Source: Hippasteria phrygiana (lineage: Eukaryota; Echinodermata; Asteroidea; Valvatida; Goniasteridae). From it: DNA of 64,000 bases. The stretch is from contig JAZGUH010000066.1 in NCBI GenBank assembly GCA_037893225.1, forward strand, positions 124,001 to 188,000, in the 5' to 3' direction. A program made the translations under genes and the position numbers. Below are positions 1-13,057 of the stretch, one piece after another; position 1 is the stretch's first letter, and each line of letters opens with the position of its first letter. The notes below the pieces were generated by a model. The model made no database searches. It was not told where the DNA came from and saw nothing but the letters and a program-made list of their open reading frames with translations.

Positions 1-1680
1 TGTTCGAAAAACCTACTCGCTTGTCTCTGCCATCATTTGGCTGAACTTGGGTCGGAAGAGGTGGAGATGTGTGTGGATGTTGCTGATGAGTCCCTCTTTC
101 CATCAGTATCAAGATTGTGCGTAAATTCGTTCAACGTCAGACCGCAAAAACGCCCTCATTTGGGGCCCAAGTTGCGTGGTTGGGGTCTCGCCTAGTCCAT
201 TGTATAGCATGTGCACTTATGCGGGAATGCAGAATATTTTTTCTCGAAAAACCTACTCGCTTATCTCGGCCATCATTCGGCTGAACTTGGGTCTGAGGAG
301 CTGGAGATTGTTCTGGATGTTGCTGAGGAGTCCCTCTTTCCATCAGTATCAGGATTGTGCGCAATTTCGTTCAATGTCAGACCGAAAAACGCCCTCATTT
401 GGGGGCCCAAGTTGCGTGGTGGGGGTCTCGGCTAGTCCACTGTATAGCATGTGCACTTATGCGGGAAGGGAGAAAAATTTGTTTGAAAAACCTACTCGCT
501 TATCTCGGCCATCATGTGGCTGAACTTGGGTCTGTGGAGCTGGAGATTGTTCTGGGTGTTGCTGAGGAGTCCCTCTTTCCAACATTATCAAGATTGTGCT
601 CAACTTCGTTCAACATCAGATCGGAAAACGCCTTAATTTGGGGCCCAAGTTGCGTGGGGGGGGGGGGGGGGGCGTTCGTCTAGTCCATTGTATAGCATGT
701 GCACTTATGCGGGAATGCAGAAAAATTAGTTTGAAAATCCTACTCGCTTTAATATGTCCGCCATCATTCGGCTGAACTGAGGTCTGAGGAGCTGGTAATT
801 GGTTTGGATGTTGCTAATGAGTCCCTTTTTCCAACAGTATCAAGATTGTGCGCAATTTCGTTCAACATTTAGATCGAAAAACGCCCTCATTTGGGGCCCA
901 AGTTGCGTGGTGGGGGTCTCGGCTAGTCCATTGTATAGCATGTGCACTCATGCGGGAATGCAGAAAAATTCGTTCGAAAAACCTACTCGCTTGTCTCGGC
1001 CATCATTCGGACAACCTGGGGTCTGTGGAGCTGGAAATTGGTCGGGATGTTGCTGAGGAGTCCATCTTTCCATCAGTTTGAAGATTGTGCGCAATTTCGT
1101 TTAACGTCAGGCCGAAAAACGCCCTCATTTAGGGCCCAAGTTGCGTGGTGGGGGTCTCGGCTAGTCCATTGTATAGCATGTGCACTTATGCGGGAATGCA
1201 GAAAAATTCCTTCGAAAAACCTACTCGCTTGTCTCGGCCATCATTCGGATGAACTTGGGCCTGCGGAGCTGGAAATTGGTCCGGATGTTGCTGAGGAGTC
1301 CCTCTTTCCATCAGTATCAAATTGTGCGCAATTTCGTTCAATTTCAGACCGAAAAACGCCCTCATTTGGGGCCCAAGTTGCGTGGTGGGGGTCTCGGCTA
1401 GTCCATTGTATAGCCTGTGCACTTATGCGAGAATGCAGAAAAATTTGTTCGAAAAACCTACTCGCTTGTGTCTGCCATCAATTGGCTGAACTTGGGTCTG
1501 AAGAGGTGGAGATTGGTGTGGATGTTGCTGATGAGTCCCTCTTTCCATCAGTATCAAGATTGTGCGTAAATTCGTTCAACGTCAGACCGCAAAAACGCCC
1601 TCATTTGGGGCCCAAGTTGCGTGGTTGGGGTCTCGCCTAGTCCATTGTATAGCATGTGCACTTAAGCGGGAATGCAGAAC

Positions 1681-3973
1681 AATTTGTTCGGAAAACCTAC
1701 TCGCTTATGTCCGCCATCATTCGGCTGAACTGAGGTCTGAGGAGCTGGTAATTGGTTTGGATGTTGCTAATGAGTCCCTCTTTCCAACAGTATCAAGATT
1801 GTGCGCAATTTCGTTCAACATCAGATCGAAAAACGCACTCATTAAGGGCCCAAGTTGCGTTTTGGGGGTCTCGGCTAGTCCATTGTATAGCATGGGCACT
1901 TATGCGGAAATGCAGAAAAATTCGTTTGAAAAACCTACTCGCTTGTCTCGGCCATCATTCGGCTAACCTGGGGTCTGTGGAGCTGGAAATTGGTCTGGAT
2001 GTTTGCAACAAAATCAAGATTGTGCGCAATTTCGTTCAATGTCAGACCGAAAAACGCCCTCATTTGGGACCCAAGTTGCGTGGTGGGGGTCTCGGCTAGT
2101 CCATTGTATAGCATGTGCACTTATGCGAGAATGCAGAAAAATGTGTTCGAAAAACCTACTCGCTTGTCTCTGCCATCATTTGGTTGAACTTGGGTCTGAA
2201 GAGGTGGAGATTGGTGTGGATGTTGCTGATGAGTCCCTCTTTCCATCAGTATCAAGATTGTGCGTAAATTCGTTCAACGTCAGACCGAAAAAACGCCCTC
2301 ATTTTGGGCCCAAGTTGCGTGGTTGGAGTCTCGGCTAGTCCATTGTATAGCATGTGCACTCATGCGGGAATGCAGACAAATTCCTTCGAAAAACCTACTC
2401 GCTTATCCCGGGTCTTTTTGAGCTGGAAATTGGTCTGGATGTTGCTGAGATGAAGAGTCCCTCTTTCCAACAGTATCAAGATTGTGCGCAATTTCGTTCA
2501 ATGTCAGACCGAAAAACGCCCTCATTCGGGGCCCAAGTTGCGTGGTGGGGGTCTCGGCTAGTCCATTGTATAGCATGTGCACTCATGCGGGAATGCAGAC
2601 AAATTCCTTCGAAAAACCTACTCGCTTATCCCGGGTCTTTTTGAGCTGGAAATTGGTCTGGATGTTGCTGAGATGAAGAGTCCCTCTTTCCAACAGTATC
2701 AAGATTGTGCGCAATTTCGTTCAATGTCAGACCGAAAAACGCCCTCATTCGGGGCCCAAGTTGCGTGGTGGGGGTCTCGGCTAGTCCATTGTATAGCATG
2801 TGCACTTATGCGAGAATGCAGAAAAATGTGTTCGAAAAACCTACTCGCTTGTCTCTGCCATCATTTGGTTGAACTTGGGTCTGAAGAGGTGGAGATTGGT
2901 GTGGATGTTGCTGATGAGTCCCTCTTTCCATCAGTATCAAGATTGTGCGTAAATTCGTTCAACGTCAGACCGAAAAAACGCCCTCATTTTGGGCCCAAGT
3001 TGCGAGGTTGGTGTCTCGGCCACTTTATTGTATAGCATGTGCACTTATGCGGGAATGCAGAATTTTTTTTTCGAAAAACCTACTCGCTTATCTCGGCCAT
3101 CATTCGGTTGAACTTGGGTCTGAGGAGCTGGAGATTATTCTAAATGTTGCTGAGGAGTCCCTCTTTCCAACAGTATCAAGATTGTGCGCAATTTCGTTCA
3201 ACATCAGACCGAAAAACGCCCTCATTTAGGGCCGAAGTTGCGTGGTTGGAGTCTCGGCTAGTCCATTGTATAGCATGTACACTCATGCGGGAATGCAGAA
3301 AAAATCACTTCGAAAAAAACTACTCGCTTATCTCGGCCATCATTCGGCTGAACTTGGGCCTGCGGAGCTGGAAATTGGTCCGGATGTTGCTGAGGAGTCC
3401 CTCTTTCCATCAGTATCAAATTGTGCGCAATTTCGTTCAATTTCAGACAGAAAAACGCCCTCATTTGGGGCCCAAGTTGCGTGGTGGGGGTCTCGGCTAG
3501 TCCATTGTATAGCATGTGCACTCATGCGGGAATGCAGACAAATTCCTTCGAAAAACCTACTCGCTTATCTCGGGTCTGTGGAGCTGGAAATTGGTCTGGA
3601 TGTTGCTGAGATGAAGAGTCCCTCTTTTCAACAGTATCAAGATTGTGCGCAATTTCGTTCAATGTCAGACAGAAAAACGCCCTCATTTGGGGCCCAAGTT
3701 GCGTGGTGGGGGTCTCGGCTAGTCCATTGTATAGCCTGTGCACTTATGCGGGAATTCAGAAAAATTAGTTTGAAAAACTTACTCGCTTATCTCGGCCATC
3801 ATTTGGCTGAACTTGCGTCTGAGGAGCTGGAGATTGGTCTGGATGTTGCTGATGAGTCCCTCTTTCCATCAGTATCAAGATTGTTAGCAATTTCGTTCAA
3901 CGTCAGAACCGAAAAGCGCTTTCATTTTAGGCCCAAGTTGCGTGATGGGGGTCTCTGCTTGTCCAGTGTATAG
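1681..3973. repeat. Higher-order satellite duplication, copy 1 (copy 2 at about 7330-8949)
   Basis: The order and private variants of the units at 1681-3973 recur almost unchanged at about 7330-8949. Examples are the unit with TTAAGGGCCC, the one with GCAACAAAATC/GCAACAGAATC, and the one with a run of T before CGAAAAACC. Copy 1 has roughly 685 bp of extra units around 2340-3025. A second shared block is about 5395-6115 with 9140-9860. This is the pattern expected of segmental unequal exchange within a satellite. Confidence 0.8.
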
Positions 3974-6900
3974 CATGTGCACTTAGTTAGGAAAGCAGAA
4001 CAAATCAGCTTGAAAAAAAACTACTCCCTTATCTCGGCCATTATTCGGCTGAACTAGGGTCTGTGGAGCTGGAAATTGGTCTGGATGTTGCTGAGGAGTC
4101 CTCTTTCCAACAGTATCAAGATTGTGCGCAATTTCGTTCAATGTCAGACCGAAAAACGCCCTAATTCGGGGCCCAAGTTGCGTGGTGGGGGTCTCGGCTA
4201 GTCCATTGTATAGCCTGTGCACTTATGCGAGAATGCAGAAAAATTTGTTCGAAAAACCTACTCGCTTGTCTCGGCCATCATGTGGCTGAACTTGGGTCTG
4301 TGGAGCTGGAGATTGTTCTGGATGTTGCTGAGGAGTCCCTCTTTCCAACAGTATCAAGATTGTGCTCAATTTCGTTCAACATCAGATCGAAAAACGCCTT
4401 AATTTGGGGCCTAAGTTGCGTGGGGGGGGGGGGGGGGGGGGTTCGTCTAGTCCATTGTATAGCATGTGCACTTATGCGGGAATGCAACAAAATTCGTTCG
4501 AAAAACCTACTCGCTTGTCTCGGCCATCATTCGGATAACCTGGGGTCCGTGGAGCTGGAAATTGGTCGGGATGTTGCTGAGGAGTCCCTCTTTTCAACAG
4601 TATCAAGATTGTGCGCAATTTCGTTCAATGTCAGACCGAAAAACGCCCTCATTTGGGGCCCAAGTTGAGTGGTTGGGGTCTCGGCTAGTCCACTGTATAG
4701 TATGTCCCCTTTGCGGGAATTCAGAAAAATTAGTTTGAAAAACTTACTCGCTTATCTCGGCCATCATTTGGCTGAACTTGCGTCTGAGGAGCTGGAGATT
4801 GGTCTGGATGTTGCTGATGAGTCCCTCTTTCCATCAGTATCAATATTGTTCGCAATTTCGTTCAACGTCAGAACCGAAAAGCGCTTTCATTTTAGGCCCA
4901 AGTTGCGTGATGGGGGTCTCTGCTTGTCCAGTGTATAGCATGTGCACTTAATTAGGAAAGCAGAACAAATCAGCTTGAAAAAAACTACTCCCTTATCTCG
5001 GCCATTATTCGGCTGAACTAGGGTCTGTGGAGCTGGAAATTGGTCTGGATGTTGCTGAGGAGTCCTCTTTCCAACAGTATCAAGATTGTGCGCAATTTCG
5101 TTCAATGTCAGACAGAAAAACGCCCTCATTCGGGGCCCAAGTTGCGTGGTGGGGGTCTCGGCTAGTCCATTGTATAGCCTGTGCACTTATGCGAGAATGC
5201 ACAAAAATTTGTTCGAAAAACCTACTCGCTTGTCTCGGCCATCATTCGGATAACCTGGGGTCTGTGAAGCTGGAAATTGGTCGGGATTTTGCTTAGGAGC
5301 TCATCTTTCTATCAGTTTCAAGATTGTGCGCAATTTCGTTTAACGTCAGGCCGAAAAACGCCCTCATTTGGGGCTTAAGTTGCGTGGTGGGGTTCTCGGC
5401 TAGTCCATTGTATAGCATGTATACTTAATCAGGAATGCAGAACAAATCAGTTCGAAAAAAACTACTCCCTCATCTCGGCCATAATGCGGCTGAACTTGGG
5501 TCTGTGGAGCTGGAAATTGGTCTGGATGTTGCTAAGGAGTCCCTCTTTGCAAAAGTATCAAGATTGTGCGCAATTTCGTTCAACGTCAGACCAAAAAATC
5601 CCCTCATTTGGGGCCTACGTTGCGTGATGGGGGTCTCGGATAGTCCATTGTATAGCATGTACACTTAATCGGGAATGCAGAAAAAATCAGTTAAATAGAA
5701 TACTCGCTTATCTCGGCCATCATTTGGCTGAACTTGCGTCTGAGGAGCTAGAGATTGGTCTGAATGTTGCTGATCAGTCCCTCTTTCCATCAGTATCAAG
5801 ATTGTTCGCAATTTCGTTCAACGTCAGAACCGAAAAGCGCTTTCATTTTAGGCCCAAGTTGCGTGATGGGGGTCTCTGCTTGTCCAATGTATAGCATTTA
5901 CACTTGATCCGGGAATGCAAAAAATATCAGGTCTAAAAAAACTACCCGCTTATCTCGGCCATCATTCGGCTGAACTGTGGTCTGTGGAGCTGGAAATTGG
6001 TCTGGATGTTGCTGAGGAGTCCCTCTTTCCAACAGTATCAAGATTGTGAGCAATTTCGTTCCACATCAGATCGAAAAACGCCCTCATTTGGGGCCCAAGT
6101 TGAGTGGTTGGGGTCTCGGCTAGTCCACTGTCCCCTTTGCGGGAATTCAGAAAAATTAGTTTGAAAAACTTACTCGCTTATCTCGGCCATCATTTGGCTG
6201 AACTTGCGTCTGAGGAGCTGGAGATTGGTCTGGATGTTGCTGATGAGTCCCTCTTTCCATCAGTATCAAGATTGTTCGCAATTTCGTTCAACGTCAGAAC
6301 CGAAAAGCGCTTTCATTTTAGGCCCAAGTTGCGTGATGGGGGTCTCTGCTTGTCCAGTGTATAGCATGTGCACTTAATTAGGAAAGCAGAACAAATCAGT
6401 TTGAAAAAAACTACTCCCTTATCTCGGCCATTATTCGGCTGAACTAGGGTCTGTGGAGCTGGAAATTGGTCTGGATGTTGCTGAGGGGTCCTCTTTCCAA
6501 CAGTGTCAAGATTGTGCGCAATTTCGTTCAATGTCAGACCGAAAAACGCCTTAATTTGGGGCCCAAGTTGCGTGGTGGGGGTCTCGGCTAGTCCATTGTA
6601 TAGCATGTACACTCATGCGGGAATGCAGAAAAATCACTTTGAAAAAAACTACTCGCTTATCTCGGCCATCATTTGGCTGAACTTGGGCCTGCGGAGCTTG
6701 AAATTGGTCTGGATGTTTGCAACAGTATCAAGATTGTGCGCAATTTCGTTCAATGTCAGACCGAAAAACGCCCTCATTTGGGGCCCAAGTTGACTGGTTG
6801 GGGTCTCAGCTAGTCCACTGTATAGCATGTCCCCTTTGCGGGAATTCAGAAAAATTAGTTTGAAAAACTTACTCGCTTATCTCGGCCATCATTTGGCTGA

Positions 6901-9900
6901 ACTTGCGTCTGAGGAGCTGGAGATTGGTCTGGATGTTGCTGATGAGTCCCTCTTTCCATCAGTATCAAGATTGTTCGCAATTTCGTTCAACGTCAGACCG
7001 AAAAACGCCCTCATTTGGGGCCCAAGTTGCGTGGTGGGGGTCTCGGCTAGTCCATTGTATAGCCTGTGCACTTATGCGAGAATGCAGAAAAATTTGTTCG
7101 AAAAACCTACTCGCTTGTCTCTGCCATCAATTGGCTGAACTTGGGTCTGAAGAGGTGGAGATTGGTGTGGATGTTGCTGATGAGTCCCTCTTTCCATCAG
7201 TATCAAGATTGTGCGTAAATTCGTTCAACGTCAGACCGCAAAAACGCCCTCATTTGGGGCCCAAGTTGCGTGGTTGGGGTCTCGCCTAGTCCATTGTATA
7301 GCATGTGCACTTAAGCGGGAATGAAGAAAAATTTGTTCGGAAAACCTACTCGCTTATGTCCGCCATCATTCGGCTTAACTGAGGTCTGAGGAGCTGGTAA
7401 TTGGTTTGGATGTTGCTAATGAGTCCCTCTTTCCAACAGTATCAAGATTGTGCGCAATTTCGTTCAACATCAGATCGAAAAACGCACTCATTAAGGGCCC
7501 AAGTTGCGTTTTGGGGGTCTCGGCTAGTCCATTGTATAGCATGGGCACTTATGCGGAAATGCAGAAAAATTCGTTTGAAAAACCTACTCGCTTGTCTCGG
7601 CCATCATTCGGCTAACCTGGGGTCTGTGGAGCTGGAAATTGGTCTGGATGTTTGCAACAGAATCAAGATTGTGCGCAATTTCGTTCAATGTCAGACCGAA
7701 AAACGCCCTCATTCGGGGCCCAAGTTGCGTGGTGGGGGTCTCGGCTAGTCCATTGTATAGCATGTGCACTTATGCGAGAATGCAGAAAAATGTGTTCGAA
7801 AAACCTACTCGCTTGTCTCTGCCATCATTTGGTTGAACTTGGGTCTGAAGAGGTGGAGATTGGTGTGGATGTTGCTGATGAGTCCCTCTTTCCATCAGTA
7901 TCAAGATTGTGCGTAAATTCGTTCAACGTCAGACCGAAAAAACGCCCTCATTTTGGGCCCAAGTTGCGAGGTTGGTGTCTCGGCCACTTTATTGTATAGC
8001 ATGTGCACTTATGCGGGAATGCAGAATTTTTTTTTCGAAAAACCTACTCGCTTATCTCGGCCATCATTCGGTTGAACTTGGGTCTGAGGAGCTGGAGATT
8101 ATTCTAAATGTTGCTGAGGAGTCCCTCTTTCCAACAGTATCAAGATTGTGCGCAATTTCGTTCAACATCAGACCGAAAAACGCCCTCATTTAGGGCCCAA
8201 GTTGCGTGGTTGGAGTCTCGGCTAGTCCATTGTATAGCATGTACACTCATGCGGGAATGCAGAAAAAATCACTTCGAAAAAAACTACTCGCTTATCTCGG
8301 CCATCATTCGGCTGAACTTGGGCCTGCGGAGCTGGAAATTGGTCCGGATGTTGCTGAGGAGTCCCTCTTTCCATCAGTATCAAATTGTGCGCAATTTCGT
8401 TCAATTTCAGACAGAAAAACGCCCTCATTTGGGGCCCAAGTTGCGTGGTGGGGGTCTCGGCTAGTCCATTGTATAGCATGTGCACTCATGCGGGAATGCA
8501 GACAAATTCCTTCGAAAAACCTACTCGCTTATCTCGGGTCTGTGGAGCTGGAAATTGGTCTGGATGTTGCTGAGATGAAGAGTCCCTCTTTTCAACAGTA
8601 TCAAGATTGTGCTCAATTTCGTTCAATGTCAGACAGAAAAACGCCCTCATTTGGGGCCCAAGTTGCGTGGTGGGGGTCTCGGCTAGTCCATTGTATAGCC
8701 TGTGCACTTATGCGGGAATTCAGAAAAATTAGTTTGAAAAACTTACTCGCTTATCTCGGCCATCATTTGGCTGAACTTGCGTCTGAGGAGCTGGAGATTG
8801 GTCTGGATGTTGCTGATGAGTCCCTCTTTCCATCAGTATCAAGATTGTTCGCAATTTCGTTCAACGTCAGAACCGAAAAGCGCTTTCATTTTAGGCCCAA
8901 GTTGCGTGATGGGGTCTCTGCTTGTCCAGTGTATAGCATGTGCACTTAATTAGGAAAGCAGAACAAATCAGCTTGAAAAAAAACTACTCCCTTATCTCGG
9001 CCATTATTCGGCTGAACTAGAGTCTGTGGAGCTGGAAATTGGTCTGGATGTTGCTGAGGAGTCCTCTTTCCAACAGTATCAAGATTGTGCGCAATTTCGT
9101 TCAATGTCAGACCGAAAAACGCCCTCATTTGGGGCTTAAGTTGCGTGGTGGGGTTCTCGGCTAGTCCATTGTATAGCATGTATACTTAATCAGGAATGCA
9201 GAACAAATCAGTTCGAAAAAAACTACTCCCTCATCTCGGCCATAATGCGGCTGAACTTGGGTCTGTGGAGCTGGAAATTGGTCTGGATGTTGCTAAGGAG
9301 TCCCTCTTTGCAAAAGTATCAAGATTGTGCGCAATTTCGTTCAACGTCAGACCAAAAAATCCCCTCATTTGGGGCCTACGTTGCGTGATGGGGGTCTCGG
9401 ATAGTCCATTGTATAGCATGTACACTTAATCGGGAATGCAGAAAAAATCAGTTAAATAGAATACTCGCTTATCTCGGCCATCATTTGGCTGAACTTGCGT
9501 CTGAGGAGCTAGAGATTGGTCTGAATGTTGCTGATGAGTCCCTCTTTCCATCAGTATCAAGATTGTTCGCAATTTCGTTCAACGTCAGAACCGAAAAGCG
9601 CTTTCATTTTAGGCCCAAGTTGCGTGATGGGGTCTCTGCTTGTCCAATGTATAGCATTTACACTTGATCCGGGAATGCAAAAAATATCAGGTCTAAAAAA
9701 ACTACCCGCTTATCTCGGCCATCATTCGGCTGAACTGTGGTCTGTGGAGCTGGAAATTGGTCTGGATGTTGCTGAGGAGTCCCTCTTTCCAACAGTATCA
9801 AGATTGTGAGCAATTTCGTTCCACATCAGATCGAAAAACGCCCTCATTTGGGGCCCAAGTTGAGTGGTTGGGGTCTCGGCTGGTCCACTGTATAGCATGT

Positions 9901-11770
9901 CCCCTTTGCGGGAATTTAGAAAAATTAGTTTGAAAAACCTACTCGCTTATCTCGGCCATCATTTGGCTGAACTTGCGTCTGAGGAGCTGGAGATTGGTCT
10001 GGATGTTGCTGATGAGTCCCTCTTTCCATCAGTATCAAGATTGTTCGCAATTTCGTTCAACGTCAGAACCGAAAAGCGCTTTCATTTTAGGCCCAATTTG
10101 CGTGATGGGGGTCTCTGCTTGTCCAGTGTATAGCATGTGCACTTAATTAGGAAAGCAGAACAAATCAGTTTTAAAAAAACTACTCCCTTATCTCGGCCAT
10201 TATTCGGCTGAACTAGGGTCTGTGGAGCTGGAAATTGGTCTGGATGTTGCTGAGGGGTCCTCTTTCCAACAGTGTCAAGATTGTGCGCAATTTCGTTCAA
10301 TGTCAGACCGAAAAACGCCTTAATTTGGGGCCCAAGTTGCGTGGTGGGGGTCTCGGCTAGTCCATTGTATAGCATGTACACTCATGCGGGAATGCAGAAA
10401 AAATCACTTTGAAAAAAACTACTCGCTTATCTCGGCCATCATTTGGCTGAACTTGGGCCTGCGGAGCTTGAAATTGGTCTGGATGTTTGCAACAGTATCA
10501 AGATTGTGCGCAATTTCGTTCAATGTCAGACCGAAAAACGCCCTCATTTGGGGCCCAAGTTGACTGGTTGGGGTCTCGGCTAGTCCACTGTATAGTATGT
10601 CCCCTTTGCAGGAATTCAGAAAAATTAGTTTGAAAAACTTACTCGCTTATCTCGGCCATCATTTGGCTGAACTTGCGTCTGAGGAGCTGGAGATTGGTCT
10701 GGATGTTGCTGATGAGTCCCTCTTTCCATCAGTATCAAGATTGTTCGCAATTTCGTTCAACGTCAGAACCGAAAAGCGCTTTCATTTTAGGCCCAAGTTG
10801 CGTGATGGGGGTCTCTGCTTGTCCAGTGTAAAAAGCATGTGCACTTAATTTGGAAAGCAGAACAAATCAGCTTGAAAAAAACTACTCCCTTATCTCGGCC
10901 ATTATTCGGCTGAACTAGGGTCTGTGGAGCTGGAAATTGGTCTGGATGTTGCTGAGGAGTCCTCTTTCCAACAGTATCAAGATTGTGCGCAATTTCGTTC
11001 AATGTCAGACCGAAAAACGCCCTCATTCGGGGCCCAAGTTGCGTGGTGGGGGTCTCGGCTAGTCCATTGTATAGCCTGTGCACTTATGCGAGAATGCAGA
11101 ACAAATCAGTTTGAAAAAAACTACTCCCTTATCTCGGCCATTATTCGGCTGAACTAGGGTCTGTGGAGCTGGAAATTGGTCTGGATGTTGCTGAGGGGTC
11201 CTCTTTCCAACAGTGTCAAGATTGTGCGCAATTTCGTTCAATGTCAGACCGAAAAACGCCTCAATTTGGGGCCCAAGTTGCGTGGTGGGGGTCTCGACTA
11301 GTCCATTGTATAGCATGTACACTCATGCGGGAATGCAGAAAAAATCACTTTGAAAAAAACTACTCGCTTATCTCGGCCATCATTTGGCTGAACTTGGGCC
11401 TGCGGAGCTTGAAATTGGTCTGGATGTTGCTGAGGAGTCCCTCTTTTCAACAGTATCAATATTGTGCGCAATTTCGTTCAATGTCAGACCGAAAAAAACC
11501 CTCATTTGGGGCCTACGTTGCGTGATGGGGGTCTCGGATAGTCCATTGTATAGCATGTACACTTAATCGGGAATGCAGAAAAAATCAGTTAAATAAAATA
11601 CTCGCTTATCTCGGCCATCATTTGGCTGAACTTGCGTCTGAGGAGCTAGAGATTGGTCTGGATGTTGCTGATGAGTCCCTCTTTCCATCAGTATCAAGAT
11701 TGTTCGCAATTTCGTTCAACGTCAGAACCGAAAAGCGCTTTCATTTTAGGCCCAAGTTGCGTGATGGGGG

Positions 11771-11776
11771 TCTCTG
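11771..11776. other. Polinton target-site duplication, left copy
   Basis: TCTCTG lies immediately before the left inverted repeat and is repeated at 27743-27748 just after the right one. The uninterrupted satellite units read GGGGTCTCTGCTTGTCC at this point, so the empty site can be reconstructed exactly. The T at 27743 may belong either to the duplication (6 bp) or to the element end (5 bp). Polintons are known for 6-bp duplications. Confidence 0.85.
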
Positions 11777-12015
11777 AGTAGTATAGAAGATGCCGATTCT
11801 ATGTTATTTCCTGTTTTTTCACTTTTCTCCCTAATTTTGCTGTAGGTACATACGTCAAATTAAAAAAAAAAAAAAATAGTCTAAAAATAGCCCAAAAATC
11901 ACCCAAAATTTTGCTGGGTTACTACACACCAAAATTAGCACAAAATCATTAAAATAAAAAGTGTTTTTCATAGTCCACAAGCATACTAAAACGCCCGGGG
12001 CGCGCCCGGGCGAAA
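11777..12015 (+). repeat. Polinton left terminal inverted repeat
   Basis: This matches 27507-27743 in reverse complement with few differences. From the tip inward it has AGTAGTATAG, an A-run near 11860-11876, AAAAATAGCCCAAAAATC, GTTACTACACACC, and finally a GC-rich palindromic block CGCCCGGGGCGCGCCCGGGC (about 11992-12011). The sudden GC block at the inner end of an otherwise AT-rich repeat is unusual. Confidence 0.93.
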
Positions 12016-12043
12016 TAGAAAAAAATGATTTGTCGCAAGCCAA

Positions 12044-12083
12044 AAAAATATCCCTCATCTCTACTGAGATGAGGGATATTTTT
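12044..12083. terminator. Perfect 18-bp hairpin with 4-nt loop inside the Polinton end
   Basis: AAAAATATCCCTCATCTC (12044-12061), loop TACT, then its exact reverse complement at 12066-12083. It lies between the left inverted repeat and the 3' end of the first minus-strand gene (12241-12876). That position would suit a transcription end signal or a structured RNA for the leftward gene run. The role is inferred from structure and position only. Confidence 0.55.
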
Positions 12084-12240
12084 GTCATACTCACACAAGC
12101 TATGCTCTACTATACACTAAATTACAACTACTCTTTGCAAGGGGCGCTAGGCCTAGTCCCTAAACTCTCTTGAGCACTTGTGTAGCTAGGAGGCTCATCT
12201 CTACTCACGTTAGAATCACGCTCGTACTCTTTACATATTT

Positions 12241-12876
12241 CTAATCTAAAGTTGTAAGTTTTGCGATAAGATCTTTTTTTTCTTTCGCTAGAAGCTCGAC
12301 CACTTTCTTTTCGACCTCATCGTCTATTTCTTTTTGGTTAGAAACGGACTCTTCTCTCGCTTTAGTTTGAGTCCTAATAGCTTCTTTCATTCCGTAAAAC
12401 TTTTTTAATTCATCGTTAATCAAAGCAAATTCTTCGTGACTTACATCACCATCGTCTACAGCCTGAGACACTAATTCATTTATCGTATTTAATTTTGTTT
12501 CGGCTACTACTCTAATCTCATCGTGTTTCTTAGCTTTACCTCTAAACTTTTTACTAAATCGTTTTAATGCCAAACTTACACCCACGCATCCTATAGCTAA
12601 TCCTTCTAACACCACGCCTATAGGTATACTAATAAGGCCAACAACGCCGACTATGCCTATTACACCGAATGAAGCTCCTAAACATTCTATAGCGGTCTCT
12701 GCGTTAGATAAACAGGTAATAATTTTATTATACTTTTTGTGCAACCGTTCTCTCTTATCTCTCTCGTTGGCTATCTCCTTTTGCACTCGTTCGATTTTAT
12801 TTAACCTAAAGACTGAAGACTCATTCGTTTCACTCGGGACAACGGGCAATTTAGGGTAAACGGATTCTGCGGTCAT
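12241..12876 (-). CDS. Polinton coiled-coil membrane protein, function unknown
   Basis: A 211-residue protein that I do not recognise by name. Residues ~25-55 and ~125-211 are highly charged and helical (KIERVQKEIANERDKRERL; EKKVVELLAKEKKDLIAKL) and look like coiled coils. Residues ~60-105 are a long glycine/valine/isoleucine-rich hydrophobic stretch (GASFGVIGIVGVVGLISIPI), enough for two membrane passes or a helical hairpin. The layout (coiled coil, double hydrophobic segment, coiled coil) suggests a virion-membrane or fusion-like protein, but that is inference. It is the last gene of the leftward run. The start codon at 12876 has the TATAAAATG context shared by other genes of the element. 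Confidence 0.75.
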   Translation of the reverse strand: MTAESVYPKLPVVPSETNESSVFRLNKIERVQKEIANERDKRERLHKKYNKIITCLSNAETAIECLGASFGVIGIVGVVGLISIPIGVVLEGLAIGCVGVSLALKRFSKKFRGKAKKHDEIRVVAETKLNTINELVSQAVDDGDVSHEEFALINDELKKFYGMKEAIRTQTKAREESVSNQKEIDDEVEKKVVELLAKEKKDLIAKLTTLD

Positions 12877-12892
12877 TTTATAAAGTCTTATA

Positions 12893-13057
12893 TTATTTTA
12901 AATTTTTTTGCATGTATACGAGAATCAAAGTACCGACACCTACCAATAACGCCCACACGTGCTCTGCCAACCAACCGACACTCTTGCTCAATAGATTAAA
13001 CAACCAACTTGCGATACTGCCCAAAATACCCGGTAAAGCGGCTAATAACTTACCCCC
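12893..13057 (-). pseudogene. Out-of-frame hydrophobic tail of the preceding gene
   Basis: After the seven-G run, the next minus-strand frame is open for about 53 codons to a TAA at 12893-12895. It encodes a tryptophan- and leucine-rich tail (ALPGILGSIASWLFNLL, then WLAEHVWALLVGVG) with two likely membrane helices. Its composition continues the membrane-protein plan of the gene at 13050-13766. Losing one G from the tract would put both parts in a single frame. I therefore read it as the detached C-terminus rather than a separate gene. Confidence 0.7.

Larger units (their letters stand above)
1..11776. repeat. Satellite array, ~240-bp unit, left block (about 49 units)
   Basis: Tandem units of about 237-248 bp can be followed by the anchor TGTATAGCATGTGCAC, which recurs near 201, 441, 689, 932, 1170, 1407 and so on to the end of the block. 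Units differ by substitutions and small indels. Two carry a poly-G run (656-672, 17 G; 4422-4441, 20 G), and some lack about 30 bp in the middle (units near 2340-2690 and 3540-3620). Many reading frames stay open for 60-247 codons on both strands because the unit is close to 240 bp, a multiple of three. Indels break every frame within one to three units and no frame is favoured, so I do not call these genes. The array continues on the far side of the Polinton. Confidence 0.95.

Noticed and set aside
3242..3973. Long open frames (up to 247 codons) in the satellite, both strands
   Set aside because: The unit is near 240 bp, so chance open frames repeat; frames are broken by indels every few units, several frames are open at once, and no domain is seen.
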